This document shows, piece by piece, positions 27,643-36,577 of a stretch of DNA of 45,817 nt. This stretch comes from DASPJQ01 sp035299065 (GTDB lineage Bacteria; Bacteroidota; Bacteroidia; Flavobacteriales_D; UBA2798). Position 1 is the stretch's first letter. The number at the start of each line of letters is the position of its first letter. The notes beneath the pieces were generated by a model, which saw only the letters and a list, made by a program, of their open reading frames with translations, was not told the origin of the DNA and did no database searches. The stretch lies in contig DATGXI010000155.1 of NCBI GenBank assembly GCA_035299065.1, positions 1-45,817 on the forward strand, written 5' to 3'. Made by a program: the position numbers and the translations under genes.

Positions 27643-28542
27643 TCATAGACTGGCTTCTACAATTTGTTGACGAATATTTTTGATTTTTTCTGAAATGGCT
27701 TTGAGGTTTTCATCGGTTAAGGTAACCGTTGTTTTGCTCTTTATTACCGTAAGGTTCTTATCGGCATTCACTTCAGGTTCATTGAACACGTAATTTGTCT
27801 GAACGTTTTCAAATTCGCTGTACAAATCTTTTAATTCGTTGGCAAGGTTGCTGTACGACTCATCATTGCCATATTCCTCAAGTAACTGAATAAGGTTATC
27901 AAGTGTGGCTTTTTGTTGACCAATGCGATCGATGATGTCTGAATTAGGCCTTTCCAGTGCAACACTGGTTGAAAAATACAAAGCTTCAATCCATCCACCG
28001 GCAAGAATAAGTCCTGCCATGTCGTTTTTGTCATTTGATTTCAGGAAACGATCACCCTCAGTATACGCATCGGCAACCAACACCATTAGTGAATCTTTAT
28101 TCTCAAGGTTATTGGTAAAACGGTCAATCATTTCCCTGCTGAACGCACCACCCATACCCAAATCGTCTGCCATTTTTTGTACGGCAGCAATTAATGCCGG
28201 AGCATCATCTGTTTTTTCGTACATGGTCATGTAACCCATGTCAGCACCATAAATCCCAAGATTTAGTGCCTTGTGAAAATTGGTTGAATAGTTATCCTTG
28301 TTTCCAACCGGATTTAAGAGTTGGGAGTTGTAAGCTGCACCTGAGTTTTTGATCAGTGTTGCTGTTTGGAATGGAGATGGTATAGAGAAAATTTTACCAT
28401 TCACAATAATTGGCCCTGTTGTAACATTCGTATCAACAGTAGTTACACCAGGATCATCTCCGCCTGTTTTTGAATCACCACAGGCAACAATTCCCGCACT
28501 AAGTGCCAAGGCAACTGAGCAGATTTTGAAGGTTTCTTTCAT
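27643..28542 (-). CDS. Predicted lipoprotein, mostly alpha-helical
   Basis: This 299-residue protein begins MKETFKICSVALALSAGIVACGDSK; the VAC lipobox predicts lipidation at Cys21. A flexible Thr/Val/Asp-rich stretch follows, and then a globular helical domain to the C-terminus (IKNIRQQIVEASL). No catalytic motif or family was recognised. Outer-membrane attachment facing the periplasm is the default expectation, since Bacteroidota surface lipoproteins carry other export signals that I could not identify with confidence. It heads the minus-strand run that continues with the small exported protein. Confidence 0.78.
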   Translation of the reverse strand: MKETFKICSVALALSAGIVACGDSKTGGDDPGVTTVDTNVTTGPIIVNGKIFSIPSPFQTATLIKNSGAAYNSQLLNPVGNKDNYSTNFHKALNLGIYGADMGYMTMYEKTDDAPALIAAVQKMADDLGMGGAFSREMIDRFTNNLENKDSLMVLVADAYTEGDRFLKSNDKNDMAGLILAGGWIEALYFSTSVALERPNSDIIDRIGQQKATLDNLIQLLEEYGNDESYSNLANELKDLYSEFENVQTNYVFNEPEVNADKNLTVIKSKTTVTLTDENLKAISEKIKNIRQQIVEASL

Positions 28543-28799
28543 TTATAAAAGGTTATTTGTAAAAACGCTGCAAGTAAGGAAAATTCCACCATATTACAAA
28601 AATTAATTTACGACAAACCAAGGTATTTAATCGCTCAAAATCCGGTTTTTCGGTATTATTTAAGCACCTCAAATTCATGTGTGTATAAAACATGCATGGA
28701 AAACTATGCACATGGGTTGTTGTTTTTGCGAGTATATTCACCACGCTAACCAGTATTGCAACCAACTGCTGAATTTGCACGTTTACATTGACAAAACTT

Positions 28800-29777
28800 A
28801 TGAAAAAAAGCTTAAAAATTGGTGTTCTTACTTCAGGTGGCGATTCTCCGGGAATGAACGCATGTATACGTGCTGTTGTTCGTACCAGCCTTGACCTGGG
28901 GCACGAGGTTTTTGGCATATATTATGGTTATGAGGGACTTATAGATGGTCAGATAGAGTCATTTGACCGAAAAGCCGTAGCAAATATAATTCACCGGGGT
29001 GGTACTGTTCTCAAAACGGCAAGAAGCGAACGTTTTATGGAGGCCGAATTCAGGTCCCAGGCAGCAAAACGACTTAAAAACAAGGACATTGATCACATTA
29101 TATTTATTGGGGGCGATGGAACAGTACGGGGTGCTGAAGTATTTATGGCCGAACACGGTTTTAAAATGATAGGATGCCCAGGAACCATTGATAATGATTT
29201 GTTTGGAACTGATTATACCATTGGTTTTGACACCGCAGTAAACACGGTTATTGAGTCAATTGACCGGTTAAGGGATACTGCCGAAAGCCATGACCGCGTT
29301 TTTGTGGTTGAAGTAATGGGGCGTGACTCAGGGCAAATTGCCCTTCACAGTGCATTGGCCGCAGGAGCCGAAGCCGTGCTCATTCCTGAAACAAAATACG
29401 ATACCGAAAGATTAATTGATACGCTTACCAGCGGCCGCACCGGAAAATCATCAAAAATTGTAATTGTTGGTGAAGGCGATGAGAGTGGTGGCGCATATAA
29501 AATTGCTGAGAGCATCAAAGGTTATTTTCCTTTGCTTGACGTGCGTGTAACGGTGCTTGGACATACGCAGCGCGGTGGCAATCCAACGTTTATTGACCGG
29601 AAAAATGCCTCTGTTCTGGGTTATGAGGCGGTGCAGGAAATAGTTAAAGGTAATTCGGGTCTTATGCTTGGATTTTTAAACGGAAAAATTTCACGTACAC
29701 CTTTTGAAAAAGTGAAAAAACACAACAACGAAGGGATAGATTATATGCTCAAAATTACGCAGATTTTGGCGAGGTAA
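28800..29777 (+). CDS. pfkA: ATP-dependent 6-phosphofructokinase
   Basis: This 325-residue glycolytic enzyme phosphorylates fructose 6-phosphate. Motifs are LTSGGDSPGMNA at 10-21 (ATP loop), GGDGTVRG near 100, PGTIDND near 122, GFDTAVNTV, and VVEVMGRDSGQIAL near 165. Gly at the position after GGD and PGTIDND rather than PKTIDND indicate ATP, not pyrophosphate, as donor (family knowledge). I start at ATG 28800 (MKKSLKIGVL); an in-frame TTG at 28788 is less likely. The 257-base gap upstream, shared with the divergent lipoprotein gene, holds nothing else that I recognise. Confidence 0.95.
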   Translation: MKKSLKIGVLTSGGDSPGMNACIRAVVRTSLDLGHEVFGIYYGYEGLIDGQIESFDRKAVANIIHRGGTVLKTARSERFMEAEFRSQAAKRLKNKDIDHIIFIGGDGTVRGAEVFMAEHGFKMIGCPGTIDNDLFGTDYTIGFDTAVNTVIESIDRLRDTAESHDRVFVVEVMGRDSGQIALHSALAAGAEAVLIPETKYDTERLIDTLTSGRTGKSSKIVIVGEGDESGGAYKIAESIKGYFPLLDVRVTVLGHTQRGGNPTFIDRKNASVLGYEAVQEIVKGNSGLMLGFLNGKISRTPFEKVKKHNNEGIDYMLKITQILAR

Positions 29778-29830
29778 CAACCTTTAAGTTGCTAATAATA
29801 ACCGTTAACTTTATTTTCCTTTTTTTTGGG

Positions 29831-29854
29831 TATTGAAATGATTACATTTCAATA
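29831..29854. promoter_or_regulatory. Perfect 10-bp inverted repeat over the start region of the next gene
   Basis: TATTGAAATG at 29831-29840 and CATTTCAATA at 29845-29854 are perfect inverted copies with a four-base gap (ATTA). There is no T tract on either side in the right place for a terminator. It covers the point where translation of the following exported-protein gene ought to start, so it could be an operator or a translation-blocking stem. Confidence 0.6.
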
Positions 29855-29890
29855 CTGAAATCCTCCTTTACAATATTTTTTATCATTCTT

Positions 29891-30625
29891 TTGACTTCTG
29901 CCAAGAGCCAGGAATTATTAGTTGGAACCAGTGGTTATATATATAAACAGGAATTAAAGTATGATTGCGATAACAATAATTGTTCTTACGGAAACAAGAC
30001 TGAATTAAACAATACAAAAATAAGTTCCCAGAGTCTTAATTTTTCCTTAGCAGCAATTATTAAAAAACTGGAAATCGGGATAACGTATTTTGAATATAAA
30101 ATGCACCTCTCTTTTGAAGGAAAATCATCGTATTCTTGGGGAGCAAAAATGGGAAGTGGTAGAGGGTCTTCAGTGTTTGAATTTGATGCAAAAGAGTATT
30201 ATAAGTCTTTTTTAGTTTCGGCAGGAGTAATATTGTTCAAATCAAAAAAAATTAATGTTATTCCTTCTTTTGGATTTGGTGCCGAAAGAAGGTTTAGGGA
30301 AACGCAGTATCTTGATCATGCAATATTGGAGAGTTTCGGTACCCAATATTCACTATCGGCACCCCCCACTTCAAGTCATTCTCAGAAGGAATCTTTCGAT
30401 GCAAACTCGGTTTGGTTTGCAACGAACCATGCCGTTTTAAGGGTTGTAACAATCAAAGCCAGGTACAATTTTACAAAAGAGATTTCAGCCGATTTGCATG
30501 GTGGCATGAAATCAAATAAGGAGCCAAAGTTCAGTATTGGTATTTATAAGGAAAGTGTGGAATGGTTTTACGGGGTTGGTTTTAACTTTAAAATAGGGTT
30601 AAAAATAAAGAAAGAGATAAAATAG
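29891..30625 (+). CDS. Predicted outer-membrane beta-barrel protein with damaged or unusual start
   Basis: The frame from 29891 (TTG) gives 244 residues rich in amphipathic beta strands, ending GVGFNFKIGLKIKKEIK, as in small outer-membrane barrels. The frame stays open upstream to 29837 and encodes a hydrophobic stretch (LKSSFTIFFIILLTSAKSQ) that looks like a signal peptide, but no ATG precedes it in this frame. ATG at 29838 is in another frame and stops after six codons. Either a rare start (ATA at 29852 or CTG at 29855) is used, or a one-base change has broken the gene. The coordinates here are conservative. Function is unknown. Confidence 0.6.
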   Translation: MTSAKSQELLVGTSGYIYKQELKYDCDNNNCSYGNKTELNNTKISSQSLNFSLAAIIKKLEIGITYFEYKMHLSFEGKSSYSWGAKMGSGRGSSVFEFDAKEYYKSFLVSAGVILFKSKKINVIPSFGFGAERRFRETQYLDHAILESFGTQYSLSAPPTSSHSQKESFDANSVWFATNHAVLRVVTIKARYNFTKEISADLHGGMKSNKEPKFSIGIYKESVEWFYGVGFNFKIGLKIKKEIK

Positions 30626-30643
30626 TCTATTTTCTTTTCTTGT

Positions 30644-31084
30644 TTAAGTCAACTTTTTCTTTTTCGCAACTGTTTTCTTTTTCTTCGGTTCAACTTTTTT
30701 AGCCTGTTTTTTTTTATTGGATGAGGCTTTTTTTAGAACCGATTTTATCAATGATTCGGCCATCTTTTTAGTTAATCCCGCTTTTACCAACTCATACGAT
30801 TGATTTACAAAATGTACCCATTCCTTTGAATTTAAAGCGTGTGGTTCTTCTACCAAAACCCATTTATAGCGCGCAACATAGGGAGCCGGAACAATGTGTG
30901 GCCTTGATGACATGTCATGAAATTCATCGTCCTTAACCTTGAATGAAACCTTTAAAGGTCCGTCAATACCAGTAACACAAAACATTTTTTGTCCAATGCA
31001 AAAGCATAGGTCATGTCCCCATTTAATGTCCTCGGTTACATGTGGTAAACTCAGGCACAATTTACGTAAATCTTCAATGTTCAT
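30644..31084 (-). CDS. MmcQ/YjbR-family protein with lysine-rich tail
   Basis: This 146-residue protein matches the YjbR/MmcQ family: MNIEDLRKLCLSLPHVTED, WGHDLCFCIGQKMFCV, PAPYVARYKWVLVEE, and a final helix ESYELVKAGL-like segment (seen as QSYELVKAGLTKKMAES). The fold is CyaY-like. Start 31084 matches the usual family N-terminus; the longer frame adds 65 unrelated residues across the divergent promoter region. The last ~35 residues are almost all Lys with Ala, Pro and Ser (KKKQAKKVEPKKKKTVAKKKK), a histone-H1-like tail suggesting DNA or RNA binding. It is convergent with the barrel gene and divergent from the Rieske oxidoreductase. Confidence 0.85.
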   Translation of the reverse strand: MNIEDLRKLCLSLPHVTEDIKWGHDLCFCIGQKMFCVTGIDGPLKVSFKVKDDEFHDMSSRPHIVPAPYVARYKWVLVEEPHALNSKEWVHFVNQSYELVKAGLTKKMAESLIKSVLKKASSNKKKQAKKVEPKKKKTVAKKKKLT

Positions 31085-31199
31085 AAAGCGAATATAGGAT
31101 TTTATATCATTGGTGAATAACAACATTTTTTTTGTAACAAAACCTAAAAGTTGTGTAAACCAAAAAGGAACCCCCGGCTGTATTTTTAAAAGAAAAAAC

Positions 31200-32816
31200 A
31201 TGAGTTCACAGGATCCAATTAACAGCGATATTACCTCGGGTGGCCATTTGTCACTTTGGGTTTCGGCAGTGTCACCCATTGCTTATTTTACCTTAAAAGA
31301 AAATGAAGAAACCGAGGTGCTGGTAATAGGGGCCGGTATAGCAGGACTTACTACCGCGTATTGCCTTCGCAAAGCCGGGTACAACGTAACAGTAATTGAT
31401 GATGGGTATGCCGGAAGTGGTGAAACAGGTCGTACAACCGGCCATTTATCGTATGCGTTAGATGATCGTTATACTGAAATTGAACGCCTGCACGGTACTG
31501 AAAGTGCGCGACTGGCAGCTGAAAGCCATAAAGCGGCCATTGACTGGATTGAAAAAACAGTAAAGGAATTAAAGATTAATTGCCATTTTAAGCGTGTTGA
31601 TGGATATTTATTTTTACACCCAAGCGATGAAGAAGAAGAACTTCAGAAAGAATTTGAGATTACACAAAAAATTGGTTTAGATACGCAGTTGTTAAACCAG
31701 GTTCCGGGTGTGGCCGGTGAAACCGGAAACCAGGCCATAAAATTTCCAAACCAGGCCCAGTTTCATGTAATGATGTATTTGAAAGAATTGGCCGATGCTT
31801 ATGTAAACACGGGTGGAAAAATTTATACCCAAACAAAAGCAATGAGTATAAATAAAGGCGTGGTAGAAATGGAAAGCGGTTGCAAAATAATGGCAAAACA
31901 AGTTGTGGTAGCAACCAATACACCGTTTAACGACCGGGTAACCATGCACACCAAACAATACCCGTATCGTACATACGCAATTGCAGCGCGTGTGCCAAAA
32001 GGTAAACTTCCATATGCGCTTTGGTGGGACACGGGCGATAAAAATTCACGATGGCAATCACAGCCATACCATTATGCCCGGTTGGAAGAATACAACAGTG
32101 AATATGATTTACTGATTACAGGCGGTGAAGATCATAAAGTAGGGCAGGCTGATGATGAGGATGTGAAAGAAGAAGAACGCTATGATTTATTGGCAACCTG
32201 GACCAAGAAAAAATTTCCGGCCATGGAAAACATTGAATACAAATGGTCAGGCCAGGTTATAGAACCGCTTGACGGACTTGCGTTCATTGGGAAAAATCCA
32301 GGGGAAGAGAATGTATATATTATTACAGGCGATTCGGGTAATGGTTTAACACATGCTACCATTGCCGGACTCCTGATCACCGATTTGATTTCCGGTAAAG
32401 AAAATTCCTGGGCCAAATTATATGATCCTTCACGCGTAAAACTGAAAACAGCGGGCGGATATTTGCGCGAAGCCGGAAACATGGCTGCGCAATATGTGGA
32501 TTGGATAAGTGGTGGTGATGTAAAGGATACCTCCAGGCTTAAATTAGGACAAGGAGCCATCATATCAGCAGGATTGAAAAAATATGCAGTGTACCGCGAT
32601 GCCCACGATAAAATTCATGCTTTCTCGGCCGTATGTCCGCATCTAGGGTGTATTGTACAATGGAATGATGACGAAAAATCATTTGATTGCCCATGCCATG
32701 GTTCAAGGTTTAACACTGCTGGCACGGTTATTAACGGACCTTCTACCACTGATTTGAAAAGGGTCGAAATAAAAGACGAAAAAAAGTCAAAGGAAGAACT
32801 GCAGGACGAAGAGTAG
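31200..32816 (+). CDS. FAD-dependent oxidoreductase with C-terminal Rieske domain
   Basis: This 538-residue protein is a DAO-type FAD enzyme fused to a Rieske [2Fe-2S] domain. The dinucleotide-binding motif is VIGAGIAGLTTAYCLRKAG (GxGxxG at 44-49). GETGRTTGHLSY near 77 and GLAFIGKNPGEENVYIITGDSGNG (written here in parts) near 375-390 complete the flavin site. The cluster ligands are C479/H481 in CPHLGC and C497/H500 in CPCHGSRF. The second cysteines of each motif, C484 and C499, are as in disulphide-bearing bc1-type Rieske proteins. Start 31200 (MSSQDPINSD) follows a non-coding divergent gap. The substrate is unknown; related fusions are annotated as glycine/D-amino-acid oxidase-like. Confidence 0.93.
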   Translation: MSSQDPINSDITSGGHLSLWVSAVSPIAYFTLKENEETEVLVIGAGIAGLTTAYCLRKAGYNVTVIDDGYAGSGETGRTTGHLSYALDDRYTEIERLHGTESARLAAESHKAAIDWIEKTVKELKINCHFKRVDGYLFLHPSDEEEELQKEFEITQKIGLDTQLLNQVPGVAGETGNQAIKFPNQAQFHVMMYLKELADAYVNTGGKIYTQTKAMSINKGVVEMESGCKIMAKQVVVATNTPFNDRVTMHTKQYPYRTYAIAARVPKGKLPYALWWDTGDKNSRWQSQPYHYARLEEYNSEYDLLITGGEDHKVGQADDEDVKEEERYDLLATWTKKKFPAMENIEYKWSGQVIEPLDGLAFIGKNPGEENVYIITGDSGNGLTHATIAGLLITDLISGKENSWAKLYDPSRVKLKTAGGYLREAGNMAAQYVDWISGGDVKDTSRLKLGQGAIISAGLKKYAVYRDAHDKIHAFSAVCPHLGCIVQWNDDEKSFDCPCHGSRFNTAGTVINGPSTTDLKRVEIKDEKKSKEELQDEE

Positions 32817-32887
32817 TGTGCGAACAGCAAACTTGAAAATTGCCGCAACTGTTTGCGTTAAGCCTGAAATGACTATTTTTACGGGTA

Positions 32888-35068
32888 ATGAAAACCCGGG
32901 TTTTATTAATCACTCCGCCCTTTACGCAGTTAAATACTCCGTATCCTGCAACGGCATATCTCAAAGGATTTTTAAATACACAGGGTATATTTTCGCACCA
33001 GTGTGATTTGGGCATTGACACCATATTGAAAATTTTTTCAAAAAAAGGCCTTTCAACCGTTTTTCAAAAAGCACAGGGAGCCAAACTTTCGCAAAACACG
33101 CAGCGCATTTTAAACCTCCAAAACGAATACATAAAAACAATTGATCCCGTTATTCACTTCCTGCAGGGCAACAACCCAACCCTGGCCCAATTGATTTGTG
33201 AACGTAATTTTTTACCCGAAGCATCGCGTTTTGCCCAGCTTGATGATCTTGAATGGGCGTTTGGCACAATGGGAACGCAGGACAAGGCCAGGCATTTGGC
33301 TACGCTGTATCTTGAAGACATTGGCGATTTAATTGTTGAAGCACTTGACAGGCATTTTGGTTTTAGCCGTTATGCTGAACGATTGGGCAGATCGGCCAAC
33401 ACATTTGATGAATTGCACAAGGAGTTAAATAAACCGGCAAGTTTTATTGATGCCGTAACACTGGAATTGCTGGAGGAAAAAATAAAATTGGTCAATCCAA
33501 CGCTTGTTGCTTTTTCGGTTCCTTTTCCTGGGAATTTGTACAGTGGGTTTAAATGCGCGCAGTATATCAAAAAAAATCATCCTGAAATAGCCATTGTATT
33601 GGGAGGTGGATTTGCCAATACCGAACTCAGGTCGGTTTCCGATAACCGTGTTTTTAACTATGTTGATTTTATTTCCCTGGATGATGGCGAAACACCCATA
33701 CTCAATTTAATTGAGCATTTAGAAGGAAAAAGAGAACGGAATGAGCTTAAGCGAACGTTTGCTTGCGAAAATAACGAGGTAGTATATTTTAACGGCAGTA
33801 AACAAAAAGATTTTTCACAAAAAGAGGTAGGAACACCCGACTACAGTGACCTTCCATTGAAAAAATACATATCGGTTATTGAAATGGCCAACCCCATGCA
33901 CAGGTTGTGGAGCGATGGAAGGTGGAATAAATTAACACTTGCCCATGGCTGCTATTGGGGAAAATGTACATTTTGCGATATTTCACTGGATTATATTAAA
34001 CGGTATGAACCCAGCTCGGCAAAACTAATTTGTGACCGAATTGAAGAAATGATTGCGCAAACAGGCGAAACAGGTTTTCATTTTGTGGATGAAGCCGCAC
34101 CACCTGCGTTGATGAAAGAATTAGCACTGGAAATTTTGCGAAGGAAGCTTGTGATTTCATGGTGGACAAATATTCGTTTTGAAAAAAGCTTTACAAACGA
34201 TTTGTGTGTGTTGTTAAGTGAGTCAGGATGCATTGCTGTTTCAGGCGGACTTGAAGTAGCTTCAGACAGGTTATTGGCATTAATTGACAAAGGCGTAACA
34301 GTTGAACAGGTAACAAAAGTAGCAGCCAACCTAACAAATGCAGGCATTATGGTACATGCCTATTTAATGCATGGCTTTCCCACACAAACCGCCCAGGAAA
34401 CAATTGATTCAATGGAAGTAGTACGCCAGCTTTTTGAAGAAGGTGTTTTGCAATCGGGGTTCTGGCACCGCTTTGCCATGACGGCTCACAGTCCCGTAGG
34501 CATGAATCCACAGGCATTTAAGGTTATGCATAAAATGCAAACAACTCCCTTGTTTGCAAACAATGATTTAGAGTATACTGATGAAGTTGGTTGTGATCAC
34601 GATGCTTTTTGCGAAGGATTGAAAAAATCGTTGTTTAATTATATGCACGGAATTTGTTTTGAATTCCCATTGCAGGAATGGTTTGATTTTAAAGTTCCGA
34701 AAACCAAAATTCCAAAAAACTATATTGCAGAAATTATTAGTGCACCTGAAATAAAGAAAATACGTGCCGACCATAAAGTTGTTTGGTTGGGTACAATTCC
34801 CACAACAAAAAAAATCATAAAGAACAAAAAGAAAAAAATCGAACTGAATTTTTCAGGAAAAAAATCTGATTTTACGGCTGTGTTTGACGTGGCCGAAGGT
34901 GAGTGGTTGTTGAAAATGTTTCCGTTGCTGATCCAGGGCACGCCTGAGCCAGTCACCATAGCAGCCCTGGAAAAATCATTCAAAGAAAGCGGGTTGGAAC
35001 ATTTTGAAGTGGTGTTGCATGGAAAAGCTTTCCAGGTGCTTAGAGATAGCGGGCTATTGATTCTTTAA
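32888..35068 (+). CDS. B12-binding-domain radical SAM protein
   Basis: This 726-residue protein has an N-terminal Rossmann-like segment of the cobalamin-binding type (VLLITPPFTQLNTPYPATAYL; later AIVLGGGFANTE and YVDFISLDDGE), without a DxHxxG motif. The radical SAM core follows. Its cluster motif is GCYWGKCTFC (C355, C360, C363), a CX4CX2C spacing instead of the usual CX3CX2C. HFVDEAAPPALM, GCIAVSGGLEVASDRLL and HAYLMHGFPTQT support the TIM-barrel core. A Lys-rich linker and a ~90-residue C-terminal domain end the protein. It follows the Rieske oxidoreductase after 71 bases. The reaction is unknown; methylation or a rearrangement are typical for the group. Confidence 0.85.
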   Translation: MKTRVLLITPPFTQLNTPYPATAYLKGFLNTQGIFSHQCDLGIDTILKIFSKKGLSTVFQKAQGAKLSQNTQRILNLQNEYIKTIDPVIHFLQGNNPTLAQLICERNFLPEASRFAQLDDLEWAFGTMGTQDKARHLATLYLEDIGDLIVEALDRHFGFSRYAERLGRSANTFDELHKELNKPASFIDAVTLELLEEKIKLVNPTLVAFSVPFPGNLYSGFKCAQYIKKNHPEIAIVLGGGFANTELRSVSDNRVFNYVDFISLDDGETPILNLIEHLEGKRERNELKRTFACENNEVVYFNGSKQKDFSQKEVGTPDYSDLPLKKYISVIEMANPMHRLWSDGRWNKLTLAHGCYWGKCTFCDISLDYIKRYEPSSAKLICDRIEEMIAQTGETGFHFVDEAAPPALMKELALEILRRKLVISWWTNIRFEKSFTNDLCVLLSESGCIAVSGGLEVASDRLLALIDKGVTVEQVTKVAANLTNAGIMVHAYLMHGFPTQTAQETIDSMEVVRQLFEEGVLQSGFWHRFAMTAHSPVGMNPQAFKVMHKMQTTPLFANNDLEYTDEVGCDHDAFCEGLKKSLFNYMHGICFEFPLQEWFDFKVPKTKIPKNYIAEIISAPEIKKIRADHKVVWLGTIPTTKKIIKNKKKKIELNFSGKKSDFTAVFDVAEGEWLLKMFPLLIQGTPEPVTIAALEKSFKESGLEHFEVVLHGKAFQVLRDSGLLIL

Positions 35069-35169
35069 AAAGTTTGTTTTACATGGCCGGGTAGGTAGCT
35101 GGAACCTTGACCATTAAAACCCGTTTCAATCTCAATTCACTTGTGCTTAAGCAGTTAATTTTTAAAAAA

Positions 35170-35195
35170 AGCTAAAATTCGTTTAAATTTTAGCT
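35170..35195. repeat. Perfect 10-bp inverted repeat
   Basis: AGCTAAAATT at 35170-35179 and AATTTTAGCT at 35186-35195 are inverted copies with a six-base loop (CGTTTA). A run of A residues lies directly upstream, so the T tract would be correct only for minus-strand transcripts, yet the neighbouring genes are on the plus strand. It may be a weak terminator after the radical SAM gene or a regulatory stem upstream of the S37-like gene. Confidence 0.65.
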
Positions 35196-35263
35196 GTTTA
35201 TTGGCCTACTATTTGCAAATTTTGCGTCTATACACATGGTTCGAAAGCATAATTTAGCGTTAT

Positions 35264-36568
35264 ATGAAATTGAATAAATGCGTTTTTGTTTCACTGTTTT
35301 CACTGGCTACCGTTTTTAGCCATGCACAGGGAACCTGGTTAAACAACCGGTTAATTAAGCTTGGAGTAAGTTCCATACGAAAAATTGATAATACCTTTTT
35401 CAAAGAGTATTTTGAGGTTTCGTTTGAGCAACCTGTAGATCATAAAAATCCAAAAGCGGGAAAGTTTATGCAGCGGTTTACAATTGGCTTTAATGATACA
35501 CTTATGCCTACTGTTTTGGAAACGGATGGAAATGGTTTTGAGTGGCAGGTAAAAAAGGGGTATATCAACGAACTGGCATACCGCATTAAAGGAAATATGG
35601 TTGTGGTTGAGCACCGTTACTTTGGAAAATCAATTCCTGAAAAGCCTGACTGGAAATATTGCACCATTGAGCAAAACGCAGCCGATGTGCATGCCATAAA
35701 AGAGTTTGTTTCAAAAATGTTCAAAGGAAAATGGTTGTTGTATGGCAGTGGCAGGAGCGGACAAGCAGCCCTTGCCTATAAAATGAATTTTCCTGATGAT
35801 GTGGATGGTACAGTTGTTATGGGAACCCCTGTTCGGAAACCTTCGGGTGATTCACGTCTTGATGAGTTTATGAAAAAAATGGGTGCTACAAAGTGCGGTG
35901 GTTATATTGAAAAATTTCAGCAGGAAATGCTTGACCGTAAAGCAGCCATGTTGCCTGTGTTTACCGAATTTATTACCCAAAAGAAATTTACGTATACCAA
36001 AACAAACCTGGATATAGAGGCGTTGTATGATTATTGCGTTTTGTATTATTCATTTTGTTTCTGGCAAGGTGGATTTGCCTGTGTGGACATTCCTATACCT
36101 GATTCGCATGAAAACATCATGGTAAGGGAACTGGTGAAAGTAGTTTCGCCACGTTATTATTCTGATGAAAGCATTGAGCGTTTGCGGGCATCGCATTATT
36201 TGATGTATAGTCAATTGGCCCCCTACGAATTAATCACAACACCCTTTAAAGGCAAATTAAAATTAAAAGATTATTCTAACACGCGTTTTTTGCCTGAAGG
36301 AATAAAACCAAAATTCAATTCAACTTATCTTGAAGAACTGAATGGGTTTCTAAAAAAATCAAAAGCCAGAAACATCATATTCATCTATGGAGAAAATGAT
36401 CCCTGGGCATCAATGCAGGTAGACGTTGTAAGTGAAAATGGCCAAACCAAATACATTATACCTAACGGCAGCAATGTTTCAATGCTTAAAGAATTGAAGC
36501 CTGAGCACCTGGAGGAACTTGCCAAAACAGTTGGTGGCTGGATTGGCGTTAACCTCAAGAGCAAATAG
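35264..36568 (+). CDS. Exported S37-peptidase-like protein, probably inactive
   Basis: This 434-residue protein has a signal peptide (about 1-21, FSHAQ). The body matches my memory of the PS-10/S37 serine peptidase family: FEQPVDHKNPKAGKFMQRF, VVVEHRYFGKS, FPDDVDGTVVMGTP, IYGENDPWASM. In active members the nucleophile motif is GxSKGGQ. Here the aligned stretch is YGSGRSGQ, with Gly163 at the Ser position. The His of the GSH motif is replaced by Asn404 (PNGSNVS). Asp379 is kept. Ser162 or Ser165 are adjacent and could in principle substitute. I infer a non-catalytic binding protein or a strongly altered enzyme. It converges on the response-regulator gene with a nine-base gap and no obvious terminator. 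Confidence 0.75.
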   Translation: MKLNKCVFVSLFSLATVFSHAQGTWLNNRLIKLGVSSIRKIDNTFFKEYFEVSFEQPVDHKNPKAGKFMQRFTIGFNDTLMPTVLETDGNGFEWQVKKGYINELAYRIKGNMVVVEHRYFGKSIPEKPDWKYCTIEQNAADVHAIKEFVSKMFKGKWLLYGSGRSGQAALAYKMNFPDDVDGTVVMGTPVRKPSGDSRLDEFMKKMGATKCGGYIEKFQQEMLDRKAAMLPVFTEFITQKKFTYTKTNLDIEALYDYCVLYYSFCFWQGGFACVDIPIPDSHENIMVRELVKVVSPRYYSDESIERLRASHYLMYSQLAPYELITTPFKGKLKLKDYSNTRFLPEGIKPKFNSTYLEELNGFLKKSKARNIIFIYGENDPWASMQVDVVSENGQTKYIIPNGSNVSMLKELKPEHLEELAKTVGGWIGVNLKSK

Positions 36569-36577
36569 GTTTTATGT

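Noticed and set aside
29831..29854. Inverted repeat as the pfkA terminator
   Set aside because: The T run lies before the stem on the plus strand, and there is no T tract after it in either direction.
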